Below are positions 44,835 to 55,662 of a stretch of 64,000 nucleotides of DNA, one piece after another. The notes beneath the pieces are model-generated. The model had not been told where the DNA came from and searched no databases. It was given only the letters and a program-made list of their open reading frames with translations. The stretch spans positions 123,338,133 to 123,402,132 of the forward strand of contig OW121853.1 in assembly GCA_933228895.1 (NCBI GenBank), in the 5' to 3' direction. The position numbers were made by a program, and so were the translations under genes. This DNA is from Platycnemis pennipes (Eukaryota; Arthropoda; Insecta; Odonata; Platycnemididae). Numbering within the stretch: the stretch's first letter is position 1; the number at the start of each line of letters is the position of its first letter.

Positions 44835-45005
44835 TCTCTCGAGTACCGTAAGGAGAGCACTTCAGGTCAGTACTCCGTCGGAAGGGGCGGTCGTTTTTAA
44901 GTGGCGACGCAAGTCTCTCTTTCTCTCCTCCGCTCGACAGAATTCCTTAATTTCTCCAACATCCAACACCACTGCTATAGTTGTCATTCGCTTCCCCTGA
45001 TAACA
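44835..45005 (+). repeat. SINE body fragment
   Basis: 'gagagcacttcaggtcagta' followed by 'ctccgtcggaaggggcgg' and a 3' end 'ttcgcttcccctgataacag' match the SINE family at 1-240 and 24815, with internal deletions. The tRNA head is missing. Confidence 0.55.
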
Positions 45006-45070
45006 GGGACATGACGTAAAATTTACAGCTGGTCCCCCTCCCTAAATGTTTCGAAGAGCGGACCAGAAAT

Positions 45071-46125
45071 GGGGGCGTTTACTCGGAACCGAAATCGCAA
45101 TATTGTGCACAAAATGGGGTCGTTTACCATATTGTTTTATTGCCGAATATGATAGATTTTGTAAAATAAAAAGACCCGTATTTTTCCGTTTTTTGATCCG
45201 TCAATTATTTCCCGAGTTTTAAGCGGCGAAAAACTGATGTTTTTAACCCTTTCGGAAAAGTGAGCGTGGTGCAACCTCTGACGTATATCGACTTCGTCCA
45301 ATCACAACTGAGCCCGTGAAGCTACTTCGCCTTATCGCGATGGGGGGACACAGCTGACTCTGCCAATTGGAGCAGTTACGACAGCATCTGTGCGAGCAGA
45401 CCTTCCGAGAACCCTCCTCCACTCCCTCCCCTTCCCATAAGAGCAGTCAAGGACGGGAGGAAAATGACGTCAATGCTATCACAGCAGCTTTTTCGGTGGG
45501 CGTCACCTTTCGCTTATTTTAATTTATGAGTGAATGGTTGTGGTTAGAAGATTAATTTTTTCACTAAATTTCCTTTTTCGTTTCCATCTAACAATTTCGT
45601 GTACAAAATTACGATTTCGGTTCCCAGTAAACGCCCCCATTGTTAGATGGAAACGAAAAAAGAATTTTAGTAAAAAAATTAATCTTCTAACCACAACCAT
45701 TCACTCATAAATCAAAAATTAAAATTAGCAAAAGGTAACGCCCACCGAAAATGCTGTGGTGATAACATTGACGTCATTTTCCTCCCGTCCTTGACTGCTC
45801 TTATAGGAAGGGAAGGGAGTGGAGGGGGATTCTCGGAAGGTCTGCTCGCCCAGATCCTGTCGCAATCGCTCCCATTGGGAGAGCCAGCTGTGTCCCCCCC
45901 TTTTCAATAAGGCAAAGTAGCTTCGCGGGCTCAGTTGTGATTGGACGAAGTCCATACACGTCAGAGGTTGCACCACACCCACTTTTCCGAAAGGGTTAAA
46001 AACAAGTTTTTCGCCGCTTATAACTCAAGAAATAATTGACGGATCAAAAAACGGGAAAAATACAGGTCTTTTTATTTTACTTACTCTATCATATTCGGAA
46101 ATAAAAAAATATGGTAAACGACCCC
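45071..46125 (-). mobile_element. MITE, GGGGNCGTTTAC family, copy 3, split by copy 4
   Basis: The minus-strand copy has its ends at 45071 (GGGGGCGTTTACTCGGAACC) and 46125 (GGTAAACGACCCC). Its first 45 bp (45071-45115) are separated from the rest (45639-46125) by a complete copy in the opposite orientation. Both flanks of the outer copy read AT. Together the two copies make a 1.05 kb palindrome. Confidence 0.8.
45116..45638 (+). mobile_element. MITE, GGGGNCGTTTAC family, copy 4, inserted in copy 3
   Basis: It is 523 bp with ends GGGGTCGTTTACC and GTAAACGCCCCC, the best TIRs of the family here. Its flanks are AT on each side, within the 'caaaat|tgttag' word of copy 3. Inner blocks match 34416-34953. 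The small frame at 45725-45982 in the partner copy is a by-product of the repeat. Confidence 0.8.
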
Positions 46126-47761
46126 ATTAACGCAAGTTTCGTCTTGTTTCGAACGACTTGCTTCTCAGACTTTCACGACGATCGCGCTAGCTTCTTTTTT
46201 TTAAATTATAAGCTTAGGAAGGCTAAAATGTGACGTCAATTCTTCAAATTCTGTTCCGCGCATCAAATCCCCAATTTAAGTGAATCAAACCAGTCATAAG
46301 GACGGTTTCTATGAACACAGCGCACAGTGGTCCGAAATCGGAAATACCTGGCCAAAAGTCAATTTTCCGACTTTTTGCAAGGAAACTTTAAATGGTGTTT
46401 TCGTATTGTAGAGGATATGGCCTACGAAATAGGGTACTAAATGGGTCTCTGTATAGCACTAATTAATTTGTATCACTCGTGAAAGTTGGGTAAATCAAGG
46501 GTTAAACGCCCGTCGCGTTGAATCTGTCAATTTTTGTGAAGTTCACCTTCATAGTAGAAGGCTTTAAGTACATAAGTGTCCTTTAGTAATTTTTTCACGG
46601 AATTTTGATACCTCATAGAATCAAAATCCGGTAATTTTGTTCCAATTGAGTACTTGGTTGACCGTTTAAATTTAAAAAAAATATTTATCTATTATTTAGT
46701 AATTTTTTTAATAAATGCATCATCATTGTTTTGTGCTCCTCTTTGCTCCTCTGATGTTTTCATATGGAAATGAGCAGGCAAGTCAATTAAACATGATGAA
46801 GAAAAAAAATCTTGCTTATACTTGCTTATCTGACCTCCAGACGGTTTTAAGTTGAGCGGTACAACGCACCGGTCCGAATCTTCGGCCCGCTTCGGCGGCG
46901 GCCGAGCTGTTGCGCAGTGACCAGAGTGGTTTTATCGATAGTTACTCTCGTGGAATGTTACAGATTTGTCATATTCATACATAATTTGCACTGTTTTGTG
47001 CTAAATTATATTTTTTCTCACGTATTGGATATTCCTCTAAACTCAAAGTTCATCAATGAGGTCTATCTCTGTTTTTAATGAGGGTCGGTTTGCGTGCTAG
47101 CATATACCTTTATGCCATGATACGAATTATAATCCAAACGAAAAGCTACAGATATTTACTCAACAATTAATTGTTGCTTTGTATTCCTATATTTTAATAT
47201 TTCTATTACGTCTGAACCACCCTGTCCACCACTCGCTTCTGGAAATAGGATAAGGCCTTAAAAAGTTTCAAAATACCCTTGCTGTTCCCTCGCCGCCCAA
47301 AAGAGATATTTTGACTGAAAAGGGCAGCTTTCGGTTGCACTTTTATTGCCTTCAAACCAAAAAAACCCAAAGCAGAACTTGATTTCTTGGAATACTGCGG
47401 AACGAGGATAACGGTCACCACCCACGAACTCTGCCGTAGTTTTAAGCACTGACACTTCGAAAGCGTTCCAGGACTCATTTATGCTCAGTGCCTTGCATAG
47501 AAGCGTGTTCTGATCTGCTACGCTCAGAGGAAAGCTTGTCCTGCTCAGAGGAAAGAAACACTTCTCCTGCGTGACACCTAACCATCAATAGACGCCAGAA
47601 AAGAATATATAAGTTTATTCCCATTCCTTGTTCCAATTTTAATTCATCATTCTTAGTTTTGAACTTTTTATTGATTTTATTTTTATTGATTGATATCTTT
47701 TGTGGTTGGCATAGCATTTTCTTATGTTTTGTTCAACGTTCTCCTTTCAGCCCTAAAAGAT

Positions 47762-48575
47762 TATGTATTAAGAGTTGTAATGGATGTCATAGGGATAACG
47801 AACCTTGAGTTGAACGAGAAATTAATGAAGCGGAATAGATATTCGTTAAATTCAAAGAAACAAAGCGTTCTAGAATACTTGATTTCTGAATTGAATCTAA
47901 ACGGAGATGTTGCCACCAAAAACATTCTGATGCGCTGCATGCAGAAACTTTTTTCCCAAGTATCTGGAAAAGTGGGAACAAAGCTCGCGTGCGGATAACT
48001 TTTTCAGCAAAAAGTTCAAAATCTGGTTATGGCTGGAGTTTAAACTTCCTTCATGTGCGTGTCTTCCCAGTACGCACGGTGAGTATCCATTATTACAGTT
48101 ACGATTAATTGATAAGGCGTCCATATTTTATTGGTTAGTAATAAAATAATATTTTGCATTTTCGCAAGAGTATGCTGAAATAGGGCGACGACCAAAAAAA
48201 TTATTTGAGGAGTCAAGCGAAAGAGAAAAGAGAAGAACTCAAGAGTCAGCACGTTGCTAGCTGAGTTAGCCCTTACTGCTTCAATTAACTATCGAAGCAA
48301 AGGCCTCGACACGGCTGCAAAAATAATCAAGAAACAGATCTGAATGTCCAACTCTACGCACGGTATTACATGCCATCTACTGTGCATAAGATGCTGATCC
48401 ACTTAGTAGCCATTTCCAAGGAATCATTTACTCCAATTGGACCCTGCTCAGAAGAAGTCATAAAGGCAAATAAAAAAGATATAAGAAGATGCCGGGAGTA
48501 TCACACGGGGAAATTGTCTAGGTTGGCAACAAATGAAGATTTATTCCAGACATCAATTTTAGTCTCAGATCGATA
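47762..48575 (+). pseudogene. Repetitive-family ORF of the CACAGTGG element, broken
   Basis: The open part 47690-47998 includes DVIGITNLELNEKLMKRNRY and LISELNLNGDVATKNILMRC. A later frame near 48180 reads GRRPKKLFEESSERE-KRR followed by a stop. It resumes at 48370-48576 (STVHKMLIHL, then PIGPCSEEVIKANKK). A GRPKK-x-FEESSER motif recurs in high-copy predicted proteins of several invertebrates (recalled, not searched). I see no DDE motif. Function is unknown; it may encode the transposase or a DNA-binding partner. Confidence 0.4.
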
Positions 48576-48849
48576 AATTTCAGTATCAGGCGTGCTGAAG
48601 AAAACTGAGGTAAACTGAGCAACTGAAGTTAAAAATCTTCTTGCCCTGGCTGATACGCAGAGCGACAATGAATCCGATATAGTGATGTCGGAATAAGACT
48701 TTTATTATATAAAAATGATTAGGTATGCTAAATTATAAATGCCTATATGAAAGCATTAAGTTTATCTATTTTCCTATTTTTCCAGAAGTTATATATCACT
48801 TATATCATGTTATTTACCCTAAATTAGAGTATTCAATTATTCTAATGGG

Positions 48850-48910
48850 TAGCTAACGCGCAAGCCGGTAGCTGAAGGTCGTGGGTTCGAATACCGTGAA
48901 CGACAGGGTT
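48850..48910 (+). repeat. tRNA-like remnant
   Basis: 'agctaacgcgcaagccggtagc' resembles an A-box region, and GGGTTCGAATACC is a B box with one change, about 40 bp apart. No cloverleaf folds. It may be a SINE scrap inside the transposon. Confidence 0.35.
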
Positions 48911-49217
48911 GAAGCATTACATGGATCTCGAAGTACTATGCATTTATTAGTTACGTAAATATTTTGGAGAGATATGATCTAAATAGCTGTGGGTCCTTTG
49001 TACCCAGATAATTTATTCCGTAGAATATTTGGAAATTGTATAAATAATTATATCTCATTAAAATGTTAACATTTAGAGATAAATAAAAAATAACTTCAAA
49101 ATCGGATTCAGCAGGTGAATAACCTTGGGATTAAACCATTTTACTTTGTCAGTGCGTTGATATAACGACAGTATTAATTTTGGCCAATTTTTTCCCATTT
49201 GGGACCACTGTGCAGCG

Positions 49218-49669
49218 CTTCTATGTGAGTTCACGTTATAGATTACGACAGCGATGACGTGGAAGAAGGAACCGTGATCTTGGAAACCCTTGAGATGTTA
49301 TAATCAGACATGGGAAGGGTACCAAAAGAAATAAGTGGGCTCGGCTACAGTCGTTTTTATAAATTTGTAATCAGTTACAAGTACCGAATACATTTTTAAA
49401 AGTAACCAGTTACAGTAACAATTAGATTACAGTCACTTTTTTTATACTCTATACTCCAAGGTGCTGAGAAATGTGCAGAACTTGACTTCCCATTCATTCC
49501 CTTCTGATTATATACATCTTTTCATTTTTGTCATATTTATGTCCTTAAAGGAGTTTTTAGCCCAATAAAATTACATTTTTACCAGTGCAGGACTATTGCT
49601 TACATTAATTTAACCTAAGTTAAAAGCTTGGTTTAAGGTCATAACTTCGTGAGAACATATATGTTTATG
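49218..49669. other. No recognisable feature
   Basis: AT-rich. I see nothing supportable. Confidence 0.45.
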
Positions 49670-49677
49670 CTGTTGGC

Positions 49678-49948
49678 ATGGGCGTAGCCACGGTGGGGCA
49701 GGGTGGGGCGCTTGCCCCCCCCCCCCCCCCCCCCTCTGGCTTATTAGTCAAATGAAAAATTACAGGTCAACTAGCTGAAGGTGCCCGTTGACATTCAACG
49801 AGAGGGAGAAATGTAATAAATACAAATTGTATTAAAAAATCTTAATATTTTTCATGAATGGGCCAAAACAAACTTGTGCTATGGAACGTTAACTTAATTT
49901 TGCCCCCCCCCCCCCCCCCCCCCGGAAAACATCCTTCCTACGCCACTG
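49678..49948. mobile_element. hAT-type MITE with terminal poly-C tracts
   Basis: Ends CATGGGCGTAGCCA and TCCTACGCCACTG are inverted (CAGTGGCGTAG type). The flanks GCTGTTGG (49670-49677) and GCTGTTGC (49949-49956) match in 7 of 8 bases. Two long C runs lie inside (49716-49734 and about 49905-49923), both on the plus strand. It is non-coding, 271 bp. Confidence 0.7.
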
Positions 49949-50277
49949 GCTGTTGCTTAGTAAAGTTGAAGAAAGCATACAGCGTCATGATACTAATATG
50001 AGGCAGTGTATTTCCGCGAAGCAAAGGCGTATACATAGATTCCAAAGAATAATATTAATTCTAGGGCGGCAACCAGCTCTTCCTCGAACATAAGTAGCAA
50101 AATCCGACGGTTGAGCATTCGCGTCATGTCGAAGTTCAGACTGAAAGTCAATATAGGCCGTAAGATCCGCGGGAGAAAGGCCTAACGCGGGGTCTGGGCT
50201 GTATCTTCGTGAAGCTCCTTTTGGAGCCAGCTGGAGCGCCGGTAGGCGCTCCGCAAAGCCATACAGAATGCCGATCG

Positions 50278-50311
50278 GAGCCAGAGGAGCTAGGGCTAGC
50301 TCCTCTGGCTC
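50278..50311. repeat. Perfect 16-bp hairpin
   Basis: GAGCCAGAGGAGCTAG and its exact complement are separated by GG. It lies in a GC-rich patch (50150-50700) with the Jockey-like RT fragment. It might be part of that element or a processed small-RNA hairpin. Nothing decides this. Confidence 0.6.
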
Positions 50312-50329
50312 TTTCTCCGTATATCCAGA

Positions 50330-50704
50330 TTGCCGTATGGAGCTAGGAGCTTCATGAAGCTCTTTTCGCCAGTTAGCTCCGAGTTACAGAATTCCACCTC
50401 AGGAACCGCCAACGGCGCCCGGGAACCTACTCGTCCGATGACTATACTGGATGACACGGGGAGGATGCTGGATGCCATTCTGCGAAGCCACCAGAAGCGG
50501 TTAACCGAAGACATTATCATCCTCCCGGAACATCAATTCAACCTCCGTAGCGGGATCTCGACGACGCACCTTGTAGCACACCAGCTGACCGTCACAACAG
50601 GCGCACCTAGGCGTGACACCAACGTTGGAGCCACAGAGCTTATGGTTAGAGCCCTCTTTGACACAAGCCTCTCGCCACCTATAGAAATCTCCGAAGAAAA
50701 ATAA
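50330..50704 (+). pseudogene. Jockey-like reverse transcriptase fragment
   Basis: Within a 124-codon frame, residues about 36-85 resemble the N-terminal RT region of Jockey-group LINEs. PMTILDDTGRMLDAIL stands where relatives have PI.LL...GK..E..L, and LPEHQFNLRSGISTTHLVAH stands for the PEHQFGFR..HST..Q box. The rest lacks the catalytic FADD. The composition is more GC-rich than its surroundings. A fragment of a third LINE type. Confidence 0.5.
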
Positions 50705-51972
50705 CTATCATTTAGTGGGCGTTATAACTTGAACGTGTGCGTAACCGTAAACTGTGCGATGTAGTTTGCTGTATGAAACCTTAGCAAAAAATCTGGCATA
50801 CGGTACATCTAAAATGTTACACACAAGGCATATATTATGAACTTCACGTTTTGATACTATTTCAGGCGATGAGATGTATCTGAATGACTGACGAATAAAT
50901 GCATCAAAACTCATTTGTGGGCAATAACCGTACCACCACTTTGGAGAACTTTTCGTAGTAATTCATAAAATGAGAGGAATATCAACGACGACGACAAAAC
51001 TACAACACTACTCGCAGTATCATAGAGGTAGTTGTTCTTACCCCGAGTATCAACCAGAGGGAATAAGAAAGAAAAGCACAATTTACCCAGAATGACCATA
51101 GTTCTCAAATGACAATATGTATAAGTAATCCATGAATCAAAACACGGCTACGTATAAGTTTGACTACTGACACAACATCATCCTTTTGAAATTATCCTCT
51201 CAAGGCATGCAATAGGCATATAAATAAAGTGGATTATGCTTCATTCGAGCCCAAAGGTAAACACGGATTTCCCTCAAATGCAGCATTACTATTTCACTTT
51301 CTGTCGTGACAGGCATAAAGAGGAAGGCCATCATGACAACAACTCAAATGGTAAAACACCATCAAAACACAAAGAAAGTGACTCACCTCACAATTGATGT
51401 GCTCCTAAGCATGATAACTCCCTTTATCAGCATAATCAAAAGCCACACACAAGAAGGCACTTTTCGTGAATAGCTCGGAAGATAATGAACCACTCTTTTC
51501 TCAGCAAACTTGTGAGTGAATTAACTTCTGCTGTCTCCCGTGTCTGATACAGTCGTTTGTATCTCACACGCAACGCCGATAATTACTCAATTATTTTGCA
51601 GCGCGGTTCTCAAAAGTTCAGTTTCGTACAGGTGTCGTACTTGAGATTGTTCTGGGGGTTAAGTCTTTCAAAGTTTTCCTTGACACGGTATGAAGAGCGC
51701 AATATTCATTATCGTGATTTCTAAGTAATTTGGTTCTGTTCGGGATTCTAACTCCAGAAAATTTATCATTAAATCGTGGAGGTCTAATTTTTGGATTCGC
51801 TCATTTACTTACCGTTTGCTATGTTTTCCTGCATACAGGATAATGTCAGTCGGCAGGAATTAGTTCCTATTTGGAGTACACTGAACGCCGAGAGAAATCC
51901 TGGGAAAAAAAACCAGGAATTGAATGGTCATATTTTCTGAAGTATGTTTTCAGCCATGCGTGTAGTGGATAT
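50705..51972. other. No recognisable feature
   Basis: AT-rich, short frames without motifs. Confidence 0.45.
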
Positions 51973-52316
51973 ACACTCAAGAAAAAGCACTGGAGAAAAG
52001 AGATCAGTAACGAAAGAATATTCTGGAGAGCTTTATACAGTTTTTTTTATACAGTCTGAAGTTAATGAAGGGGTCAGTGATCGGTTACTCACTAGTTGAT
52101 GAAAGTCTCCAGTAACGAAAAACTGGATTATAGAGAACTGGTGAAGCCCACCAGTAACTGAAGAAGGTCTCCAGTAATGAAAAACTGGGGAGAAAAGAAC
52201 TGGTGAAGCTCACCAGTGACTGATAGAGGTCTCCAGTAACTGAACATTGTTAATCAGTAACTAATAAATATCTTACAGTTACTGATCAACTTTTTCCAGT
52301 ACTTTTTCTTAAGGGT
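51973..52316. mobile_element. MITE with internal tandem repeats
   Basis: The ends ACACTCAAGAAAAAGCACTG and the complement of 'ccagtactttttcttaaggg' match in about 17 of 20 bases. Inside, a unit of roughly 65 bp is repeated about 2.5 times (52090-52240): 'gtctccagtaaygaaaaactg', 'agaactggtgaagc', 'ccaccagtaactg'. It is non-coding, and the target duplication is not clear. Confidence 0.6.
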
Positions 52317-52494
52317 GCAGAGAAACTTCATCCCAAATGTATTGATAATGAATAAATTAACTGAAATTCACAAACTTTCTTAACATTTCATTGAGACCGC
52401 ACTTTCTTAAGAAGGAAAAAGGCACAGTAGAGGTATTTTCAAATTAAAGACCTCAACAAATGAAACAGTAACTTTGTTTCCTTCCATAGATTTA

Positions 52495-52545
52495 TTTCCT
52501 TGGTGTGACATGTTTTGACACATCAGTGTCATCATCAGGTGCAAA
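52495..52545 (-). ncRNA. Hammerhead-ribozyme-like motif
   Basis: On the minus strand, CTGATGA (52532-52538) is followed by a perfect helix II, GACAC-TGAT-GTGTC, then A-AAAC where the core needs GAAAC, then AT and GTC (52507-52509). Helix II is well kept, but the key G is A and helix I hardly pairs, so this copy should be inactive. It resembles the minimal hammerheads of Penelope-like elements. Confidence 0.4.
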
Positions 52546-54130
52546 ATTCAAAAACATTTTTCACGTGTATATATACCATGTTAAGGGACTTGAGTGAAGG
52601 CGGGGTGAATGAATCTAGTGGGTGTTCAGGAGAGGAAAAAACCCAGGGATGAGGTAAGGGGTGGCAGTTAGAGTATGAGTCGATGGAAACCTGTGAGGAG
52701 GTAGGGGGGGTTGACTTGACGTGGGTCTTTCTCGTGGACAAGGGACTAAGGTGGTGATGATGCAATACTGCAGTCATTGCACTTTAATTTGTATGTTTCA
52801 CTACTTTCTAATGGTTGTACTTGGTCTTTTGTATTATTAAGGAATTTTTTAAGGTTGTCGCTGTTATAAAATGCTATCTTATAATGGTCTCTTGGGAAGA
52901 GGTAGCTTATTTTTTTCTGAAATCATCCCGTAATACGGCAATTTACACGACTGATTTTTTTCCTTTTCTATGTTCCCTTGAGAACTGCAGAACATATGTG
53001 GTGTTTCCGGACATGCAATCTTAATCTCTTCATTAGTTCCAACTCAGTGAATTATTTTTTACTTTGTTGTTCATCCATGACAACATATTTCCTTTTCTTA
53101 CCATCTTCCATTTTCTGCTATAATTATTGTCCATACCTCACAGTGATAACGGACCATGCATTACATGGAAGGATCGGTTAAGTGTTTTCTAAACTCTTAA
53201 GCTTATTTTTTTCCATCAGTTAATTAATTCTTCTTCCAGTAGAATTCCCTACTTCTGCCCAAACATCTCCTAAGCTATTCTTTTGATAATTTCTTTCCTC
53301 CTGTGCCTGGAGGTATATTCTTTCAAGATTTTAATGGTGTTTTGCCCGAATGAGAGTACATGATTGACTGGCCTATATGGCCAATGAAAGACCCAAGCAT
53401 ACTTACATACAGCAAGCTTAGCAACGGTATCATGAAATAAAAAATAATCAACACACACACAAATTATACTCTAACTCCACCGGTTGATGAATTTGAGGGG
53501 GAATTGAGAAAGAATGAATTTTCTATTCTCTGATTTAAGTTTTGGAGTCTTAAGATTTTCTCTGTCTCTGCCATGATAGTAATGTAGGGGAATGACTAAT
53601 GATTTAACCTTTTGGGTGCCAAAAATATCCTAGCAACTATGCTAAAAGTGCCGGAGCATTTTTTCCGATTTTGCAGATGTTCAGGAAGAAATATATTTAA
53701 AGTAATACATGTAAAAACATTAATAAGTAAACGCTGAGGTCACTTTTAGATAATAAAAATGTTCTGTATCTAGAGTTCTCTGCATTAAAATGCCATCAGT
53801 CAACAATCAGTGAACAACTAACAATAATGACAATACAGAAGGAGCACAATAGCTCTCCATGGTACTTTTCGCTAGAGTTCGGAGGAGCGCGATCACACTC
53901 CCTGGCACTCTAAGGGTTAACTGTACATAGCTGCTAATTAGGAAAGGCAACAGATTGACATCTAAAAATACAGTACTTTTTATTTTTTTAATCTGAACCG
54001 AGTACCATAAATTTTTCTTAAATCAAATCCTTGAAGGATGGAAGTTGTTATGAGAGAAAATGATAAATATTGAATGTTAATCTGGATAAAACAAACGGTT
54101 TCAGGGGTAACTTTGTGAAATTTTTCCATG
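52546..54130. other. No recognisable gene
   Basis: Frames of 60-80 codons without motifs. One CA repeat lies at 53451-53460. I see nothing else. Confidence 0.45.
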
Positions 54131-54298
54131 GTGGAGAAAACAAACTTTGCAAATTTCACTTAATAGATTTAATCACGACCCAGGTTTCAAGACTGTGTCA
54201 TCATCAGGTGATCACCTGATGATGACACAGTTGTTGAAATGAAACCCGGGTCGTGAATAAATCTATTAAGTGAAATTTGCAAAGTTTGTTTTCTCCAC
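54131..54298. repeat. Palindrome built from two head-to-head hammerhead-like termini
   Basis: The arms 54131-54211 and 54212-54298 are complementary from GTGGAGAAAACAAACTTTGC inward to the centre CAGGTGATCACCTG. On each strand CACCTGATGATGACACAG leaves the centre outward, then GAAAC, then GGGTC and GTG: the CTGATGA, GAAAC and GUC order of a hammerhead, with CAC/GTG able to form helix I. The arms differ by about 6 bp around helix II ('gtcttgaaac' against 'ttgttgaaatgaaac'). Confidence 0.7.
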
Positions 54299-55215
54299 AT
54301 TAATCTGGATGCTCCCCCACAAGCATACATTTTCCTCCGACATCTCTTACATTTAATTTGAAGGAACTGACAGAAATAGAGTTTTCTCTCTGTTTCTCTG
54401 AACCATTCGCTAGACTAGCCAGAGTTTATCATCACCAAAGTACTGATTAGTACTCAGCAAAACTGAATAACTAGAGGAAAATCAACATAAAAATAAAAAT
54501 GATGGCTATTGGAAATAACTAAACTGATGTGCTGATTTCTGGATGGAAATAACTGAACTGATGTGGCTGAGAATTATAATCAAAACTACAGGTTGACGTT
54601 GTTGATTTATGACATCCATTATCCTTTACCACCATTTCTACACAAATTGAAAGTTTTTGGCTGCATATTCACTTGCTGCAGCTCCTTCCGAATAATGTAA
54701 TGCGATTAACTTTGATTAACCCATATCTATTCATATCAGGTAAAAATGACCTGACACAAGTGTTAATGATCTTAAGTGGTTTGTAATAACTGTGCAGGTA
54801 GTATTGTAGTATTGACTGTAGTACTCACATTGACCCAATGCCAGCAGAAACGCAACTTCTTGCTTTGCAAGTATGTAGTTAAGGGTTAAGGATAAGTAAA
54901 TACAGGTTAATGCATGGAAGGAAATTCCACAAATTTAAGACTTCATGCACACACTCCCAGTAAAAAGGTTCAAATATCCACTTGAGTCTATTTGATATCT
55001 TCAATTCATGATAGTACTCTATTTCAGTGGAAATATGCAAAAATTCATACGATTGCCAAATGGACCATTATCTTTTATGATTATTTCCTGGAGTGATTAA
55101 ACTCATACACCATAAATAAATGGTCTTCCACCATATTAAGAAATCAACAAACACCAAATTATATTCTATTCTTAGGTGGATCACAGAATTCAAATAAATG
55201 GTATAAGGCAATCAC
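54299..55215. other. No recognisable feature
   Basis: AT-rich. I see nothing supportable. Confidence 0.45.
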
Positions 55216-55662
55216 CCCACATAGCAAAGCCAGTTGGAATCCAACCGGATTCCAACTGGAATTCACCAGTGTGCAAGCGTAAATCCAGCTGGATTAATCC
55301 AGTGTGAAAGCTGGAATCCAGCTTGCTTTTCATGATTCCAGCTGGAATCAAGCTGGATAACAGGCTGGATTACAACTGGAATCCAGGTTGATTTGGACTG
55401 GACTAGTCCAACTGGATTTAGGCTGCATACTCCAGCTGGATTCGGACTGAACTATTCCAGCTGGATTTAGGCTGCATACTCCAGCTGGATTCGGACTGGA
55501 CTATCCCAGTTGGATTTAGGCTGCATACTCCAGCTGGATTCAGAGTGGACTAGTCCAGCCTGGATTTAAGCTGCATAATCCAGCTTTATTCCAGGCTGAT
55601 TTGTCCAGCTGGAATCATCCAGCCAAAATCCAGGCTGGAATCCAGCTGGCTTGCTATCTGGG
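55216..55662. mobile_element. Inverted-repeat element filled with a CCAGCTGGATT minisatellite
   Basis: Termini CCCACATAGCAAAGCCAG and the complement of CTGGCTTGCTATCTGGG match over about 17 bases with small differences. Between them the word CCAGCTGGATT or variants occurs more than a dozen times, in a regular unit of about 49 bp at 55425-55580 ('ttcggactgaactattcc', 'gatttaggctgcatact'). CCAGCTGG is itself palindromic. The frame crossing it is a repeat by-product. Confidence 0.7.

Larger units (their letters stand above)
46323..49212 (+). mobile_element. DNA transposon with CACAGTGG termini and 5-bp target duplication, unclassified
   Basis: The left end CACAGTGGTCCGAAATCGG and the complement of the right end CACAGTGGTCCCAAATGGG match, and the inner 'ggccaaaa' also matches. 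CAGCG flanks both sides exactly (46318-46322 and 49213-49217). Length is 2,890 bp. It contains one degraded plus-strand coding region (47762-48575). CACAGTGG ends with a 5-bp duplication do not match a superfamily I can name securely. Confidence 0.75.
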
